The notes beneath the pieces were generated by a model, which ran no database searches, had not been told where the DNA came from, and saw only the letters and a program-made list of their open reading frames with translations. Shown in pieces: positions 50,361 through 60,550 of a stretch of DNA of 64,000 nucleotides. Within the stretch, counting starts at the first letter, position 1, and each line of letters begins with the position of its first letter. Made by a program: the position numbers and the translations under genes. This DNA is from Lachnospiraceae bacterium (GTDB taxonomy: Bacteria > Bacillota > Clostridia > Lachnospirales > Lachnospiraceae), in assembly GCA_910573755.1 (NCBI GenBank), contig CAJTBO010000007.1, positions 113,863 to 177,862 on the forward strand. The letters run 5' to 3'.

Positions 50361-50376
50361 AAATAAGTAATGAAAG

Positions 50377-50409
50377 GTCAGCAGGTGCACTACTTTGGCG
50401 CCTGCTGAC
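50377..50409 (+). promoter_or_regulatory. Hairpin in the clpC leader
   Basis: The 12-bp stem GTCAGCAGGTGC / GCGCCTGCTGAC (one G-U pair) with a 9-base loop sits 18 bases before the clpC start and has no U-tract after it. It may limit read-through from the SH3b gene or protect the clpC message. No CtsR operator (GGTCAAA direct repeat) was seen. Confidence 0.65.
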
Positions 50410-50427
50410 TTGAGATGGAGGTGCAAA

Positions 50428-52869
50428 ATGCAGTCACCCTATACGGAAAAAGCGAAATCCGTTTTACAGCGGGCGGCGAAGGCGGCGCGCAAATCGGGGC
50501 AGGGATATATCGGAACGGAGCACATTCTGCTCGGGCTTTACCGGGAGGAAAGCAGTGTGGCGTCCAGAGTCCTTGCGGAGAACGGACTGGACGAAAGCCG
50601 GCTTTTGCAGCTGATTCAGGATTATATCGTGCCGGAAGTCAGCGTGATCATCAAGGAGAGGGAAAGCTATTCACCGAAGGCAAAGATTCTGCTGGAGGAA
50701 GCAGGCAGGCAGGCGGAGCGTTTTCATTCCGATCTTGTGGGAACAGAGCATCTGCTTCTTGCGATGATCAAGGAGAGCGATAATGTGGCGGTAAGGCTTC
50801 TGACGACAATGGGCATGTCGGCACAGAAGATCTATGCGGATACCCTGTATGCCATCGGGGAGGACCCGAATTTATATAAGACGGATCTGGCGAAGGGGCG
50901 CGGACAGCAGAAGAAGAAGGGATCTACGCTGGAACAGTACAGCCGGGATCTGACAGCCCTTGCAAAGGAAGGGAAACTGGACCCGGTGGTGGGCAGGGAG
51001 GCGGAGATACAGCGGGTGATCCAGATCATCAGCAGAAGGACAAAGAACAATCCCTGTCTGATCGGGGAGCCCGGCGTCGGCAAAACCGCGGTGGTGGAAG
51101 GCCTTGCGCAGCGTATTGTGACGGGAAACGTGCCCTTTACGATCCAGGATAAACGAGTGCTGGTGCTGGATCTTTCCGGCATGGTGGCGGGCAGCAAGTA
51201 CCGCGGCGAGTTTGAGGAGAGGATCAAAAAGGTGATCGCGGAAGTCATTGCCGGCGGTAACGTACTTTTGTTTTTGGACGAACTGCATACGCTGATCGGC
51301 GCCGGCGGCGCGGAAGGTGCCATCGATGCTTCCAATATTTTAAAACCTTCCCTTGCCAGAGGGGAGATCCAGCTGATCGGCGCCACGACCATAGAGGAAT
51401 ACAGAAAATATGTGGAGCGGGACGCGGCGCTGGAGCGGCGGTTCCAGCCGGTGACGGTGGAGGAGCCCACGGAGGAGGAGGCGATCGCCATCCTGAAAGG
51501 GATCGTATCCAAGTATGAGGAGCATCACCGGGTGACGATCCGTGAGGATGCGCTGGTTGCCGCGGTGCGTTTATCGAGCCGTTATATCAACGACAGAAGG
51601 CTGCCGGATAAAGCCATCGACCTGATCGATGAGGCTTCTTCGGCAGCAAGGCTGAAGATCATGAGAACGCCGGAGAAACTCTATGAACTGGAGGCGAAGA
51701 TCAAGGAGCTGGATATCAAGATCGAACGTTCCATCCGTTTTGAGGCGTATCTGCAGGCTAGTGAGCAAAAGCAGGAGCAGGATGAACTGGTAAAAAAATA
51801 TAACCGCCTGAAGGAGAAAGTGGAGCGGGAGCGGATGGAGAAAAGCTATGTGGTGACAAAGGAGGATATCGCCGCGGTCACTTCCATGTGGACAAAGATC
51901 CCGCTGCAGAAGCTGGAGGAAAAAGAGAGTGAGAAGCTGATGAAACTGGAGTCCATCCTGCACAAGCGGGTGATCGGACAGGAGGAGGCGGTGACCGCCG
52001 TTTCAAGAGCCATGCGCAGGGGCAGGGTAGGGCTGCAGGATCCGAACAGGCCCATTGCGTCATTTCTGTTTCTCGGCCCCACCGGCGTAGGAAAAACAGA
52101 ACTCAGCAAGGCGCTGGCAGAGGCCATGTTCGGCTCGGAGAGCGCGCTGATCCGGGTGGATATGTCGGAATATATGGAGGGACATTCGGTGTCCAAGATG
52201 ATTGGTTCCCCGCCGGGGTATGTGGGGTTTGACGAAGGCGGCCAGCTCAGTGAAAAGGTGCGCAGAAATCCCTATTCGGTGGTGCTGTTTGATGAGATCG
52301 AAAAGGCGCACCCGGATGTGTTCAATATTCTGCTGCAGGTGCTGGACGACGGGCATATCACCGATTCCAAGGGCAGGAAGGTAAGCTTTAAGAATACGAT
52401 CCTGATCATGACCTCCAACGTGGGGGCGAAGCGGATCGTGGAGCCGAAGAATCTGGGCTTTTCCTCCAGAACCACGAAGGATCAGGATTATGAGACCATG
52501 AAAAAGAATGTCATGGAGGAAGTGAAAAAACTCTTTAAGCCCGAATTCATCAACAGGGTGGATGAGATCATGGTGTTCCATCAGCTGGATAAGGAAAATA
52601 TGAAGGAAATTGTGACACTTCTGTCAGAAAATTTGATCCGGCGCAGCAAAAAGCAGATGGATATCACGCTGAAGATCACGCCTGCGCTGAAAAGCCATCT
52701 GGTGGAGAAATATACGGACTTAAAGATGGGGGCGAGGCCTCTGCGCCGGGCGATCCAGACCGTGATCGAGGACGCTCTGGCGGAGGAGATCCTGTCTGAT
52801 AAAGTAAAAAGCGGAGATACCGTCTCTGCGGGCTGGAAGGAAGAGAAGGTTACCTTTACGGTAAAATAA
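50428..52869 (+). CDS. clpC: ClpC-type ATP-dependent unfoldase subunit of Clp protease
   Basis: An 813-residue HSP100 protein. The N-domain is residues 1-~140, AAA1 has Walker [10 protein letters not shown] and Walker [16 protein letters not shown], a middle coiled segment ([14 protein letters not shown] ...) follows, and AAA2 has GPTGVGKTE and [14 protein letters not shown]. The ClpP-docking loop is NLGFSS near residue 676. The start is ATG 50428 behind GGAGGTG. In Bacilli clpC follows ctsR-mcsA-mcsB; none of those are present here, so control must differ. radA follows 73 bases later, a conserved neighbour. Confidence 0.95.
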   Translation: MQSPYTEKAKSVLQRAAKAARKSGQGYIGTEHILLGLYREESSVASRVLAENGLDESRLLQLIQDYIVPEVSVIIKERESYSPKAKILLEEAGRQAERFHSDLVGTEHLLLAMIKESDNVAVRLLTTMGMSAQKIYADTLYAIGEDPNLYKTDLAKGRGQQKKKGSTLEQYSRDLTALAKEGKLDPVVGREAEIQRVIQIISRRTKNNPCLIGEPGVGKTAVVEGLAQRIVTGNVPFTIQDKRVLVLDLSGMVAGSKYRGEFEERIKKVIAEVIAGGNVLLFLDELHTLIGAGGAEGAIDASNILKPSLARGEIQLIGATTIEEYRKYVERDAALERRFQPVTVEEPTEEEAIAILKGIVSKYEEHHRVTIREDALVAAVRLSSRYINDRRLPDKAIDLIDEASSAARLKIMRTPEKLYELEAKIKELDIKIERSIRFEAYLQASEQKQEQDELVKKYNRLKEKVERERMEKSYVVTKEDIAAVTSMWTKIPLQKLEEKESEKLMKLESILHKRVIGQEEAVTAVSRAMRRGRVGLQDPNRPIASFLFLGPTGVGKTELSKALAEAMFGSESALIRVDMSEYMEGHSVSKMIGSPPGYVGFDEGGQLSEKVRRNPYSVVLFDEIEKAHPDVFNILLQVLDDGHITDSKGRKVSFKNTILIMTSNVGAKRIVEPKNLGFSSRTTKDQDYETMKKNVMEEVKKLFKPEFINRVDEIMVFHQLDKENMKEIVTLLSENLIRRSKKQMDITLKITPALKSHLVEKYTDLKMGARPLRRAIQTVIEDALAEEILSDKVKSGDTVSAGWKEEKVTFTVK

Positions 52870-52942
52870 CGGTCAGAGTCCGCATTGCGGGATTCACTTC
52901 GTAAACCCGGGCGGACGCTGATGTGGAAATAAAGGTGGCGAT

Positions 52943-54325
52943 ATGGCGAAAGGGAAGCAGGCGACCGTGTTCTTTTGTCAGGAATGCGGTTATGAGTCCA
53001 GCAAGTGGCTGGGGCAGTGTCCCGGCTGTAAACAATGGAATACTTTTGTGGAGGAGAAGGTGAGAACTTCTCCGGCACCGGGAATGAGAGGCGCGGGAGC
53101 CTCTTTTTCCCATGTTTCCGGTAAAAATAAACCGGTGAAGCTGCGGGAGATCGCAAGCGGCAGTGAGGAGCGGTTCTCCACCCGTATGGAAGAGATGGAC
53201 AGGGTGCTGGGGGGCGGCGTTGTGAAGGGCTCCCTTGTGCTGGTGGGCGGAGATCCGGGCATCGGGAAATCCACGCTGCTTTTGCAGGTATGCAGGCATC
53301 TGGCGGAGGATAAAAAGGAGGTGCTTTACATATCCGGGGAGGAATCTCTGCAGCAGATCAGGCTTCGGGCGGAGCGGCTCGGCAGTTTTTCCGATTCCCT
53401 GTCGCTGCTTTGCGAAACGAACGTGGATGAGGTGGAGGAGGCGGTAAGGAAATATACGCCTGCGGTGGTGATCATCGACTCGATCCAGACGATGTATCAG
53501 GAGCAGGTCGGCTCCGCGCCGGGAAGCGTATCCCAGGTCAGAGAGGTGACGGGGCGTTTTCTGCAGCTGGCAAAGGGACTGGAGATTTCCATTTTTCTGG
53601 TGGGACATGTGACAAAGGAAGGCACCGTGGCAGGGCCAAGGGTGCTGGAGCATATGGTGGATACGGTGCTGTATTTCGAGGGGGACAGATATGCCTCTTA
53701 TCGCATCCTGCGCAGCGTGAAGAACAGGTTCGGCTCCACCAATGAGATCGGTGTCTTTGAGATGCGGCAGGAGGGGCTGGCGGAGGTGAAAAATCCGTCG
53801 GAATTTATGCTCTCCGGCAGGCCCGAGGGTGCAAACGGTTCGGTGGTGGTCTGTTCCAGTCAGGGGACGAGACCGATCATGCTGGAGGTGCAGGCTCTGG
53901 TCTGCCGGACGAATTTCGGCTTTCCCAAGCGGCAGGCGACGGGGATCGACTTTAACAGGATCAATCTGTTGATGGCGGTGCTGGAGAAACGGATCCAGAT
54001 GCAGATCGGGGACTGCGACGCTTATGTCAATGTGGCGGGCGGTATTAAGGTGCAGGAGCCCGCGATCGATCTGGGGATCGTGATGGCGATCGCCTCCAGT
54101 TTTAAAAACAGGGCAGTGCCGGAGGATGTGGTGGTCTTCGGCGAGGTCGGTTTAAGCGGGGAAGTGCGTGCCGTGAACATGGCGCAGGTGCGGGTGCAGG
54201 AGGCGAAGAAGCTGGGATTTTCCACGGTGATCCTGCCCGAGAGCAACAGGGCGGCGTGTCAGGAGATTTCCGGGATCAGGCTGGTGGGCGTGCGGAATGT
54301 GCAGGAGGCGATCGAGTTTATCTGA
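52943..54325 (+). CDS. radA: DNA repair protein RadA (Sms)
   Basis: A 460-residue RadA: N-terminal C4 zinc finger (CQECGYESSKWLGQCPGC, residues 12-29), a RecA-like ATPase with Walker A GDPGIGKST (~residue 104), the RadA-specific KNRFGSTNE motif (~263-271) and a C-terminal Lon-like domain (GIKVQEPAIDLGIVMAIASS). It promotes branch migration during recombination and repair. AAAGGTGG precedes ATG 52943. The 189 bases after it are purine-rich and hold no gene I can support. Confidence 0.96.
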   Translation: MAKGKQATVFFCQECGYESSKWLGQCPGCKQWNTFVEEKVRTSPAPGMRGAGASFSHVSGKNKPVKLREIASGSEERFSTRMEEMDRVLGGGVVKGSLVLVGGDPGIGKSTLLLQVCRHLAEDKKEVLYISGEESLQQIRLRAERLGSFSDSLSLLCETNVDEVEEAVRKYTPAVVIIDSIQTMYQEQVGSAPGSVSQVREVTGRFLQLAKGLEISIFLVGHVTKEGTVAGPRVLEHMVDTVLYFEGDRYASYRILRSVKNRFGSTNEIGVFEMRQEGLAEVKNPSEFMLSGRPEGANGSVVVCSSQGTRPIMLEVQALVCRTNFGFPKRQATGIDFNRINLLMAVLEKRIQMQIGDCDAYVNVAGGIKVQEPAIDLGIVMAIASSFKNRAVPEDVVVFGEVGLSGEVRAVNMAQVRVQEAKKLGFSTVILPESNRAACQEISGIRLVGVRNVQEAIEFI

Positions 54326-54514
54326 GGAAAGCCGGGATAACGGGATGGAAATGCATGCATGATATGTTATGCGGAAATCACAGACAGGGAAGAAGGATCA
54401 GGAAAGAGAAAGAAGATCGGAAGAAAGACCGGGAAAAGATAGAAAAAGATCAGAAAAAAGATATAAAGTGAATGGGAACGGTTTGATCTTAATACTATAT
54501 GCTGGGAGTTGTGT

Positions 54515-56386
54515 ATGAGAAGATTGCTTGTTTATTTAAAGGATTATAAAAAGGAATCGGTGCTGGGACCTTTGTTTAAATTGCTGGAGGCCTCCTTTGA
54601 GCTGTTTGTGCCGCTGGTGATCGCGCAGATCGTGGATACCGGGATCGGCGGGACGGATTACGGGCACATCTGGAAGATGGGAGGCGTACTGGTGCTGCTT
54701 GCCGTGATCGGGCTGGCCTGTTCCGTGACGGCGCAGTATTTCGCGGCGAAGGCGGCAACGGGCTTTGCCACGAATCTGCGGCATGCGCTGTTTTCCCATA
54801 TCCAGTCCCTGTCCTATACGGAGATGGATAAGCTGGGAACGGCGGCGATGATCACGAGGATGACAAGCGATATCAACCAGGTGCAGTCCGGGGTGAATCT
54901 GGTGCTGCGTCTGTTTCTGCGCTCGCCCTTTATCGTGTTCGGGGCGATGATCATGGCGTTTACCATCGATGTGAAGGCGGCACTTATCTTTGTGGTGACG
55001 ATCCCGCTGCTCTCCGTTGTGGTGTTCGGGATCATGCTGATCAGCATTCCGCTCTATAAGAAGGTGCAGGCGGGGCTGGATAAGGTGCTGGGCAGGACAA
55101 GGGAAAATCTGACCGGCGTCCGGGTGATCCGCGCCTTCAACCGGGAGGATGAGGAACTGGAGGCTTTTACCGGGGAGAACCGGATGCTGACGAAAATGCA
55201 GATGTTTGTGGGGCGTTTTTCCGCCTGTATGAACCCGGTGACTTATATTATCGTAAACGGCGCCACGGTGGTGCTGATCTGGACCGGCGCGGTGCGGGTG
55301 GATAACGGGATCCTGACTCAGGGCCAGGTGATCGCGCTGGTCAACTATATGTCCCAGATCCTTGTGGAACTGGTGAAGCTGGCGAATCTGATCATTACGG
55401 TGACAAAGGCATTTGCCTGTGCGGACAGGATTTCCGGCGTGCTGGAACTGAAAAGTTCTCTGCCTCAGGAGGAAACGGGGAACAGGGAATCTGAGAAGGG
55501 CGCTTATATTCAGTTCAGGCATGTGAATTTTGCCTATCAGGATGCCGGTGCGGAGGCGCTCAGCGATATTGATTTTACCGTGGAAAAGGGGCAGACCGTG
55601 GGCATCATCGGCGGTACGGGCTCCGGAAAGACAACGCTGGTACATCTGCTGCCCAGATTTTATGATGTGACAAAGGGTGAGGTGCTGATCGGCGGGAGGA
55701 ATGTCAGAGACTATCCGCTGGAAGGACTGCGGGCGAAGATCGGTATCGTGATGCAGAAGGCGGTGCTGTTCCACGGGACCGTGCGGGAGAACCTGCGTTG
55801 GGGGATCGTGGACGGCACGGATACTGCAGATGGTATAGATCGGGTGAAGGAGCAGACGGGAGGTTTAGGCGGAAACGAAAAGTCGGACGCCGCAGGAGGT
55901 TTAGGCGGAGTCAAAGGGGCAGGCATCAACGGAGAGTTAAGCGGCGCACAGACTCCGGGCGAGGATGAGCGGATGTGGGAGGCCCTTGAGATCGCGCAGG
56001 CGAAGGAGTTTATCGAGAAAAAAGAGGGCGGCCTTGATTTTGAGATCGAGCAGGGCGGCAAAAATCTCTCCGGCGGGCAGAGGCAGCGTATGACCATTGC
56101 CCGGGCGGTGGTGAGAAAACCGGAGATACTGATCCTGGACGACAGTGCTTCGGCGCTGGATTTTGCGACGGATGCGGCGCTCAGAAAGGCGATCAGGAAC
56201 GCGTCCGATGATATGACGGTGTTTATTGTCTCCCAGCGGGCGGCATCGATCATGTACGCGGATAAGATACTGGTGCTGGACGACGGAAGGATCGCGGGAG
56301 CGGGAACCCATCAGGAGCTGCTGAGATCCTGTGAGGTGTATCAGGAGATTTATTACTCACAGTTTGAGCGGGAAGAAGGGGCTTGA
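54515..56386 (+). CDS. Heterodimeric ABC exporter subunit 1 (degenerate ATP site, NBD insertion)
   Basis: A 623-residue half-exporter: six membrane helices (to ~residue 315) and an NBD with Walker A IGGTGSGKTT and signature LSGGQRQRMT. Walker B ends LILDDSASALD with Asp in place of the catalytic Glu, and the switch is VSQRAAS with Gln in place of His, so its own site is the non-hydrolysing one, as in BmrC/LmrC-type pairs. Between the Q-loop and the signature is a ~50-residue Gly-rich insertion (residues ~433-487) with an internal 12-residue repeat beginning GGLGG. The start is ATG 54515 after GGGAG. Its partner is the next gene. Confidence 0.92.
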   Translation: MRRLLVYLKDYKKESVLGPLFKLLEASFELFVPLVIAQIVDTGIGGTDYGHIWKMGGVLVLLAVIGLACSVTAQYFAAKAATGFATNLRHALFSHIQSLSYTEMDKLGTAAMITRMTSDINQVQSGVNLVLRLFLRSPFIVFGAMIMAFTIDVKAALIFVVTIPLLSVVVFGIMLISIPLYKKVQAGLDKVLGRTRENLTGVRVIRAFNREDEELEAFTGENRMLTKMQMFVGRFSACMNPVTYIIVNGATVVLIWTGAVRVDNGILTQGQVIALVNYMSQILVELVKLANLIITVTKAFACADRISGVLELKSSLPQEETGNRESEKGAYIQFRHVNFAYQDAGAEALSDIDFTVEKGQTVGIIGGTGSGKTTLVHLLPRFYDVTKGEVLIGGRNVRDYPLEGLRAKIGIVMQKAVLFHGTVRENLRWGIVDGTDTADGIDRVKEQTGGLGGNEKSDAAGGLGGVKGAGINGELSGAQTPGEDERMWEALEIAQAKEFIEKKEGGLDFEIEQGGKNLSGGQRQRMTIARAVVRKPEILILDDSASALDFATDAALRKAIRNASDDMTVFIVSQRAASIMYADKILVLDDGRIAGAGTHQELLRSCEVYQEIYYSQFEREEGA

Positions 56387-56436
56387 ATGCAGTGTGAGAA
56401 GTACTTTCAGAACTCAGCAGCAGCATGGAGGTTGGT

Positions 56437-58233
56437 ATGAATAAAGGGAAAAAAAGTACATTGAAAAAAGTGTTGTCCTATATCGGCAGTTATAAGTGGC
56501 TTCTTGCGGCGTCGATCCTGCTGGCGGCTGTCACGGTGGCGCTGACGCTGTATTTCCCGATCCTGTGCGGCAGGGCGATCGACTGTATCATCGGTCCGGG
56601 GAAAGTGGATTTTACGGGATGGCTGGTAAACGAGGGCCTGTACCCGCTGGCAAAAAAGATGGCGGTGGTGATCTTATTGACGGCAGCGGCGCAGTGGCTG
56701 ATGAATGTCTGCAATAACCAGATCACCTATCAGGTGATCCGGGATGTGCGCGGGGAAGCCTTTGAGAAGATCCAGAAACTCCCCTTAAAGTATATCGACG
56801 GGCATTCCTACGGAGATATCGTGAGCCGGATCATTGCCGATGTGGATCAGTTCGCGGACGGACTTTTAATGGGATTTACCCAGCTTTTTACCGGCGTGAT
56901 CACGATCCTGGGGACGCTGGGATTTATGCTGTCCATCAATATAGCAATCACGATCCTGGTGGTAATTCTGACACCATTGTCATTATTTGTGGCAAAGTTT
57001 ATCGCCACCAGAACCCATGACATGTTTCTTCTTCAGTCCAAAACAAGAGGGGAACAGACGGCGCTGATCGATGAGATGATCGGAAATCAGAAGGTGGTGC
57101 AGGCCTACGGACAGGAGAGGAAGGTGCTTGAGCGTTTTGACGAGATCAACGGCAGGCTGGAGAAATGCTCGCTGCGTGCTATTTTCTTTTCCTCGCTGAC
57201 CAATCCCTGTACCCGGTTCGTCAATAATATGGTCTATGCGGGAGTGGCGATTCTGGGCGCCTGCCTTGCCATCGGCGGTGGAAACGCCGGGGGACTGCTG
57301 GCGTTTTTAGGGGGTGCGGTGACAGTGGGCGAACTGTCCTGCCTGCTCAGCTATGCAAACCAGTACACGAAGCCTTTCAACGAGATCTCCGGCGTGGTCA
57401 CGGAACTGCAGAACGCGCTGGCATGTGCCTCCCGTATTTTTGAACTGATCGAGGAAGAGCCCCAGAGCCCGGACCCGCAGCACCCGGCGGTGGTGGAGCA
57501 TTTCGACGGCAGCGTGGCTTTGGAGCACGTATCCTTCTCCTATGTACCGGGGCAGCGTCTGATCGAGGATTTTAACCTGCAGGTGAAAAAGGGAGAACGG
57601 GTGGCGATCGTCGGGCCTACGGGCTGCGGCAAGACAACGCTGATCAATCTGCTGATGCGGTTTTATGACGTAAACAGCGGAAAGATAAGTGTTTCCGGGA
57701 CGGATATCATGGAGATGAGCCGATGCAATCTGCGGGAGGGCTACGGGATGGTGCTGCAGGAGACCTGGTTAAAGACCGGCACGATCCGGGAAAATATCGC
57801 CATGGCGAGAGAGGATGCCAGCGAAGAGGAAGTGATCGGGGCGGCGAAGGCAGCCCATGCCCACAGTTTTATCAAACGTCTGCCGGATGGATATGACACG
57901 GTTGTCAGTGAAGACGGGGATTCCCTGTCCCAGGGACAGAAGCAGCTTCTGTGTATCGCCAGAGTGATGCTGGCGCTGCCGCCGATGCTGATCCTGGACG
58001 AGGCGACCTCCTCCATCGACACGAGGACGGAACTGAAGATCCAGAACGCCTTTGCGAAGATGATGCAGGGCAGGACCAGCTTTATCGTGGCGCACAGGCT
58101 TTCGACGATCAAGGAGGCGGATATCATCCTCGTGATGAAGGACGGCAATATCATTGAGCAGGGAGACCACAGAAAACTTCTTGCCCGGGGCGGTTTTTAC
58201 GCGAATCTGTATAACAGTCAGTTTGCGAAGTAG
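56437..58233 (+). CDS. Heterodimeric ABC exporter subunit 2 (canonical ATP site)
   Basis: A 598-residue half-exporter with six membrane helices, Walker A GPTGCGKTT, Walker B LILDEATSSID (Glu intact) and switch VAHRLSTIK (His intact), but a variant signature LSQGQKQLL. Combined with subunit 1 this gives one canonical site (its Walker motifs with LSGGQ) and one degenerate site, the standard heterodimer arrangement for multidrug or lipid exporters. GGAGGTTGG precedes ATG 56437, 50 bases after the first subunit. The substrate is unknown. Confidence 0.93.
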   Translation: MNKGKKSTLKKVLSYIGSYKWLLAASILLAAVTVALTLYFPILCGRAIDCIIGPGKVDFTGWLVNEGLYPLAKKMAVVILLTAAAQWLMNVCNNQITYQVIRDVRGEAFEKIQKLPLKYIDGHSYGDIVSRIIADVDQFADGLLMGFTQLFTGVITILGTLGFMLSINIAITILVVILTPLSLFVAKFIATRTHDMFLLQSKTRGEQTALIDEMIGNQKVVQAYGQERKVLERFDEINGRLEKCSLRAIFFSSLTNPCTRFVNNMVYAGVAILGACLAIGGGNAGGLLAFLGGAVTVGELSCLLSYANQYTKPFNEISGVVTELQNALACASRIFELIEEEPQSPDPQHPAVVEHFDGSVALEHVSFSYVPGQRLIEDFNLQVKKGERVAIVGPTGCGKTTLINLLMRFYDVNSGKISVSGTDIMEMSRCNLREGYGMVLQETWLKTGTIRENIAMAREDASEEEVIGAAKAAHAHSFIKRLPDGYDTVVSEDGDSLSQGQKQLLCIARVMLALPPMLILDEATSSIDTRTELKIQNAFAKMMQGRTSFIVAHRLSTIKEADIILVMKDGNIIEQGDHRKLLARGGFYANLYNSQFAK

Positions 58234-58341
58234 GGAGATGCCGCCATTCTTTAAGGAGAAGAGAAAACGGGTGAAAAGGGCGGAGGATGAATAAAAGATA
58301 TCTCATTTTTCATTACATTTTATCTACAGGAGGCGTGAATC

Positions 58342-59409
58342 ATGAAAAAGAGCGGTTTGACAAAGGCGGTTGCGGTGCTGCTTGTTATGGCGATGGTTTT
58401 GCCGGGGTGCGGCAGCAGTGAGGAGGAAGATCCCCAAAGGGCAAAACGGAAAGGGGAAAAAGAAACTTTTACGGAGGCAAAGGGGGCGAAAGGTGCAGAG
58501 GATACTGCGGACATGGCTGATACCGGGGATGCGGAGGATGAGATCCCGCTCGAACAGATGGATCTGATCAAGTATAATTATTATGTGGAACTGAACAATG
58601 ATATCATAGAGATCATGGATTCCATCGAGTATTATTATGAGGTGGTGGATTATACGGAGGAATTTTCGCTGCTGCCGGATACCGGGCTTACCTATGGCTA
58701 CCGTGTTTACGGGAAAAATACGGATATTCTTGACGATTGCGTGATACTTGCGGATATGGAGCCGGATTACGGGGAAATGGATACGCTGGTGAAAGAGATG
58801 GAGGAGCCGCTGCGGGCTTTGATGGAGACCTTTTTGGAGATCAGCAGCAGCCATGATTATGCCGACAATCAGTATCAGAAGGCAAAGGAATATCATGCGG
58901 TCATCTATGCGAACGCCGATGCCTTTATTGCTGTGGCGCCCGCTTTTCTTGACGCGATCGACGAGATGGGAGACGCCCGTGTGGAAGAGGAGGAAAACCG
59001 GCTGAAGGAAGAGGGGATGCTGATCAATTACAATGCCAGCAGAGCAATTTCCATCGGCAGAAAAGTGCTGGACGAGGCAGCCGGCCAGGGAGTTAATGAC
59101 GAAAACCTCACGGAACTGGATCTTACGGAAATCCGGAAACTGCATGATGAACTGGTTGCCGTGGTAGCGGATTTTGATGCGGCAACGGCTGATAACGACC
59201 AGCTTGTGAAGGAGTCCTTATCCAATTCCCGTCCTTTTGACGGACTTTTAGACGGCCTGATCGATGCCCTTGAGTGGATGATGAAGCAGGCGGAGAGCGG
59301 ACAGCTTCCGGATATGAGCGGTTCCGGCGCGCCGCTGGGGTCTCTGGGACATTTTTCCTATGTTCTCGGACAGTGTATCGACCGTTATAATTCGGTGTTT
59401 GTAGAATAA
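58342..59409 (+). CDS. DUF3829-like lipoprotein
   Basis: A 355-residue lipoprotein: signal peptide with lipobox LPGC (Cys near residue 23), a charged low-complexity linker (to ~residue 70) and an all-helical domain with KYNYYVELNNDIIEIMDSIE, the pattern I associate with DUF3829. It is exported and anchored to the outer membrane face of the cytoplasmic membrane; function unknown. A strong AGGAGG precedes ATG 58342. It is 108 bases after the exporter genes, without a terminator between, so co-transcription is possible. Confidence 0.75.
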   Translation: MKKSGLTKAVAVLLVMAMVLPGCGSSEEEDPQRAKRKGEKETFTEAKGAKGAEDTADMADTGDAEDEIPLEQMDLIKYNYYVELNNDIIEIMDSIEYYYEVVDYTEEFSLLPDTGLTYGYRVYGKNTDILDDCVILADMEPDYGEMDTLVKEMEEPLRALMETFLEISSSHDYADNQYQKAKEYHAVIYANADAFIAVAPAFLDAIDEMGDARVEEEENRLKEEGMLINYNASRAISIGRKVLDEAAGQGVNDENLTELDLTEIRKLHDELVAVVADFDAATADNDQLVKESLSNSRPFDGLLDGLIDALEWMMKQAESGQLPDMSGSGAPLGSLGHFSYVLGQCIDRYNSVFVE

Positions 59410-59440
59410 GAAAAAAATTTGAAAAGACAGCAAAAACAGC

Positions 59441-59468
59441 TAAAGTTTTATGAAATATCGGCCGATAT
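59441..59468 (+). promoter_or_regulatory. Sigma-28 (SigD/FliA)-type promoter
   Basis: TAAAGTTT (59441-59448) and GCCGATAT (59461-59468) match the flagellar sigma-28 consensus at both boxes; the spacer is 12 bases, one longer than the E. coli optimum of 11 and one longer than the usual Bacillus TAAA-N15 spacing. The -10 sits in a 14-bp palindrome ATATCGGCCGATAT. Confidence 0.75.
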
Positions 59469-59582
59469 ACAGTATAACATAAACATGTGTTATCCATAAA
59501 ACGGATTTTAATGGATACAGTTTTTGATAAAGCGGCAGAGATTTTATCGAAAATACAACAATTCATGGAGGAGGATCAGAGA

Positions 59583-60308
59583 ATGGGATTAGGAATTGAT
59601 GCTTATTCACAGCCTTACGCAGCAGGAACGGCAGGAGCAGGATCTTACGCGAATACACAGGCGGCGACCGGCGAGACAAAGAGCGAAAAGGCGGCTGCGG
59701 AGAGCGGCGCTACCGTAGAGTTTTCCGATGAAGGGAAAAAGGCGCTTGAAAACAGTCAGGAGACCGGTGACAAGGTAGTAAAGACAGAGAGCGCTGCATC
59801 GACGATCGCAGAGAGAACCAATAAGATGACGGACAGCCAGAGGAGCAAATTAGTGGCACAGCTGCAGTCCGATCAGGAGGCAAGGCACAATCAGCTTTTG
59901 AACATGGTACAGAAGCTGTTCAACAAGCAGGCGAATACTTACGGACAGAGTATCGGCCAGACCAGCGATATGTGGAAGTTCCTTGCGAGCGGTAAGTTCA
60001 CGGTAGATGCAGAGACCAAGGCACAGGCGCAGGCTGACATCGCGGAAGATGGTTACTACGGCGTAAAGAAAACTTCCGAGAGGATGTTTGAGTTTGCCAT
60101 GGCTTTATCCGGCGGCGATGTAGATAAGATGAAAGAGCTGCAGTCCGCAGTGGAAAAGGGCTACAAGCAGGCTGAAAAGACATGGGGCGGAAACCTTCCG
60201 GACATCAGCAAGCAGACACTGGATGCGACAAACCAGCTTTTTGAGGATTATTACAAAGAGCAGGAGGCAGCGTCACAGAAGGTAAATCCGATCGACAGCA
60301 TGACCTGA
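59583..60308 (+). CDS. Sigma-28-controlled protein of unknown function
   Basis: A 241-residue soluble protein without signal peptide. The first ~55 residues are Ala/Gly/Thr-rich and flexible, and the middle is helical and Gln-rich (SKLVAQLQSDQEARHNQLLN). The C-terminal third, with DGYYGVKKTSERMFEFAMAL, KGYKQAEKTWGGNLPDIS and LFEDYYKE, resembles what I remember of DUF5610-type domains. The start is ATG 59583 after GGAGGAGG; upstream in-frame ATGs lack sites. Read from a sigma-28-type promoter, it likely belongs to the motility/chemotaxis regulon, perhaps as a flagellar accessory or exported factor. Confidence 0.65.
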   Translation: MGLGIDAYSQPYAAGTAGAGSYANTQAATGETKSEKAAAESGATVEFSDEGKKALENSQETGDKVVKTESAASTIAERTNKMTDSQRSKLVAQLQSDQEARHNQLLNMVQKLFNKQANTYGQSIGQTSDMWKFLASGKFTVDAETKAQAQADIAEDGYYGVKKTSERMFEFAMALSGGDVDKMKELQSAVEKGYKQAEKTWGGNLPDISKQTLDATNQLFEDYYKEQEAASQKVNPIDSMT

Positions 60309-60345
60309 GTACGGCATACATAACAGAAGGAAAATGAAATAAATC

Positions 60346-60379
60346 AAAAAACGCTTCGGAAGATACCGGAGCGTTTTTT
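60346..60379 (+). terminator. Intrinsic terminator after the sigma-28-controlled gene
   Basis: Stem AAAAAACGCTTCGG / CCGGAGCGTTTTTT with a 6-base loop (one G-U pair). It is almost the same sequence as the terminator at 62485-62519. Confidence 0.9.
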
Positions 60380-60409
60380 CTTTGCACCCGAAAATTTTTT
60401 TGATTTGAA

Positions 60410-60438
60410 TGCAACGAAATGGAAAAAGCTGTTATCTA
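60410..60438 (+). promoter_or_regulatory. ECF-type promoter in front of the second sigma factor gene
   Basis: TGCAAC (60410-60415), 17 bases, TATCTA (60433-60438), followed by ATG like the first site. It aligns with TGAAAC-N17-CGTCTA at 15700, with differences in both boxes that could separate the two regulons. Confidence 0.6.
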
Positions 60439-60550
60439 ATGTATGAAAACAAACAAATGCGCGCGCTGAGCAGAAGTAATTGCAGATTTTTGAGTTTGTG
60501 GAGTGAATCCCGCGATATGGGAGAGACTACAATTTATCTGGAGGAAAGAG

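Noticed and set aside
50377..50409. Intrinsic terminator between the SH3b gene and clpC
   Set aside because: The hairpin is strong but lacks any U-tract, so it is listed as a leader hairpin instead.
54536..55774. 412-codon minus-strand frame
   Set aside because: Antisense of the exporter subunit; His/Arg/Gln-rich and without a start signal.
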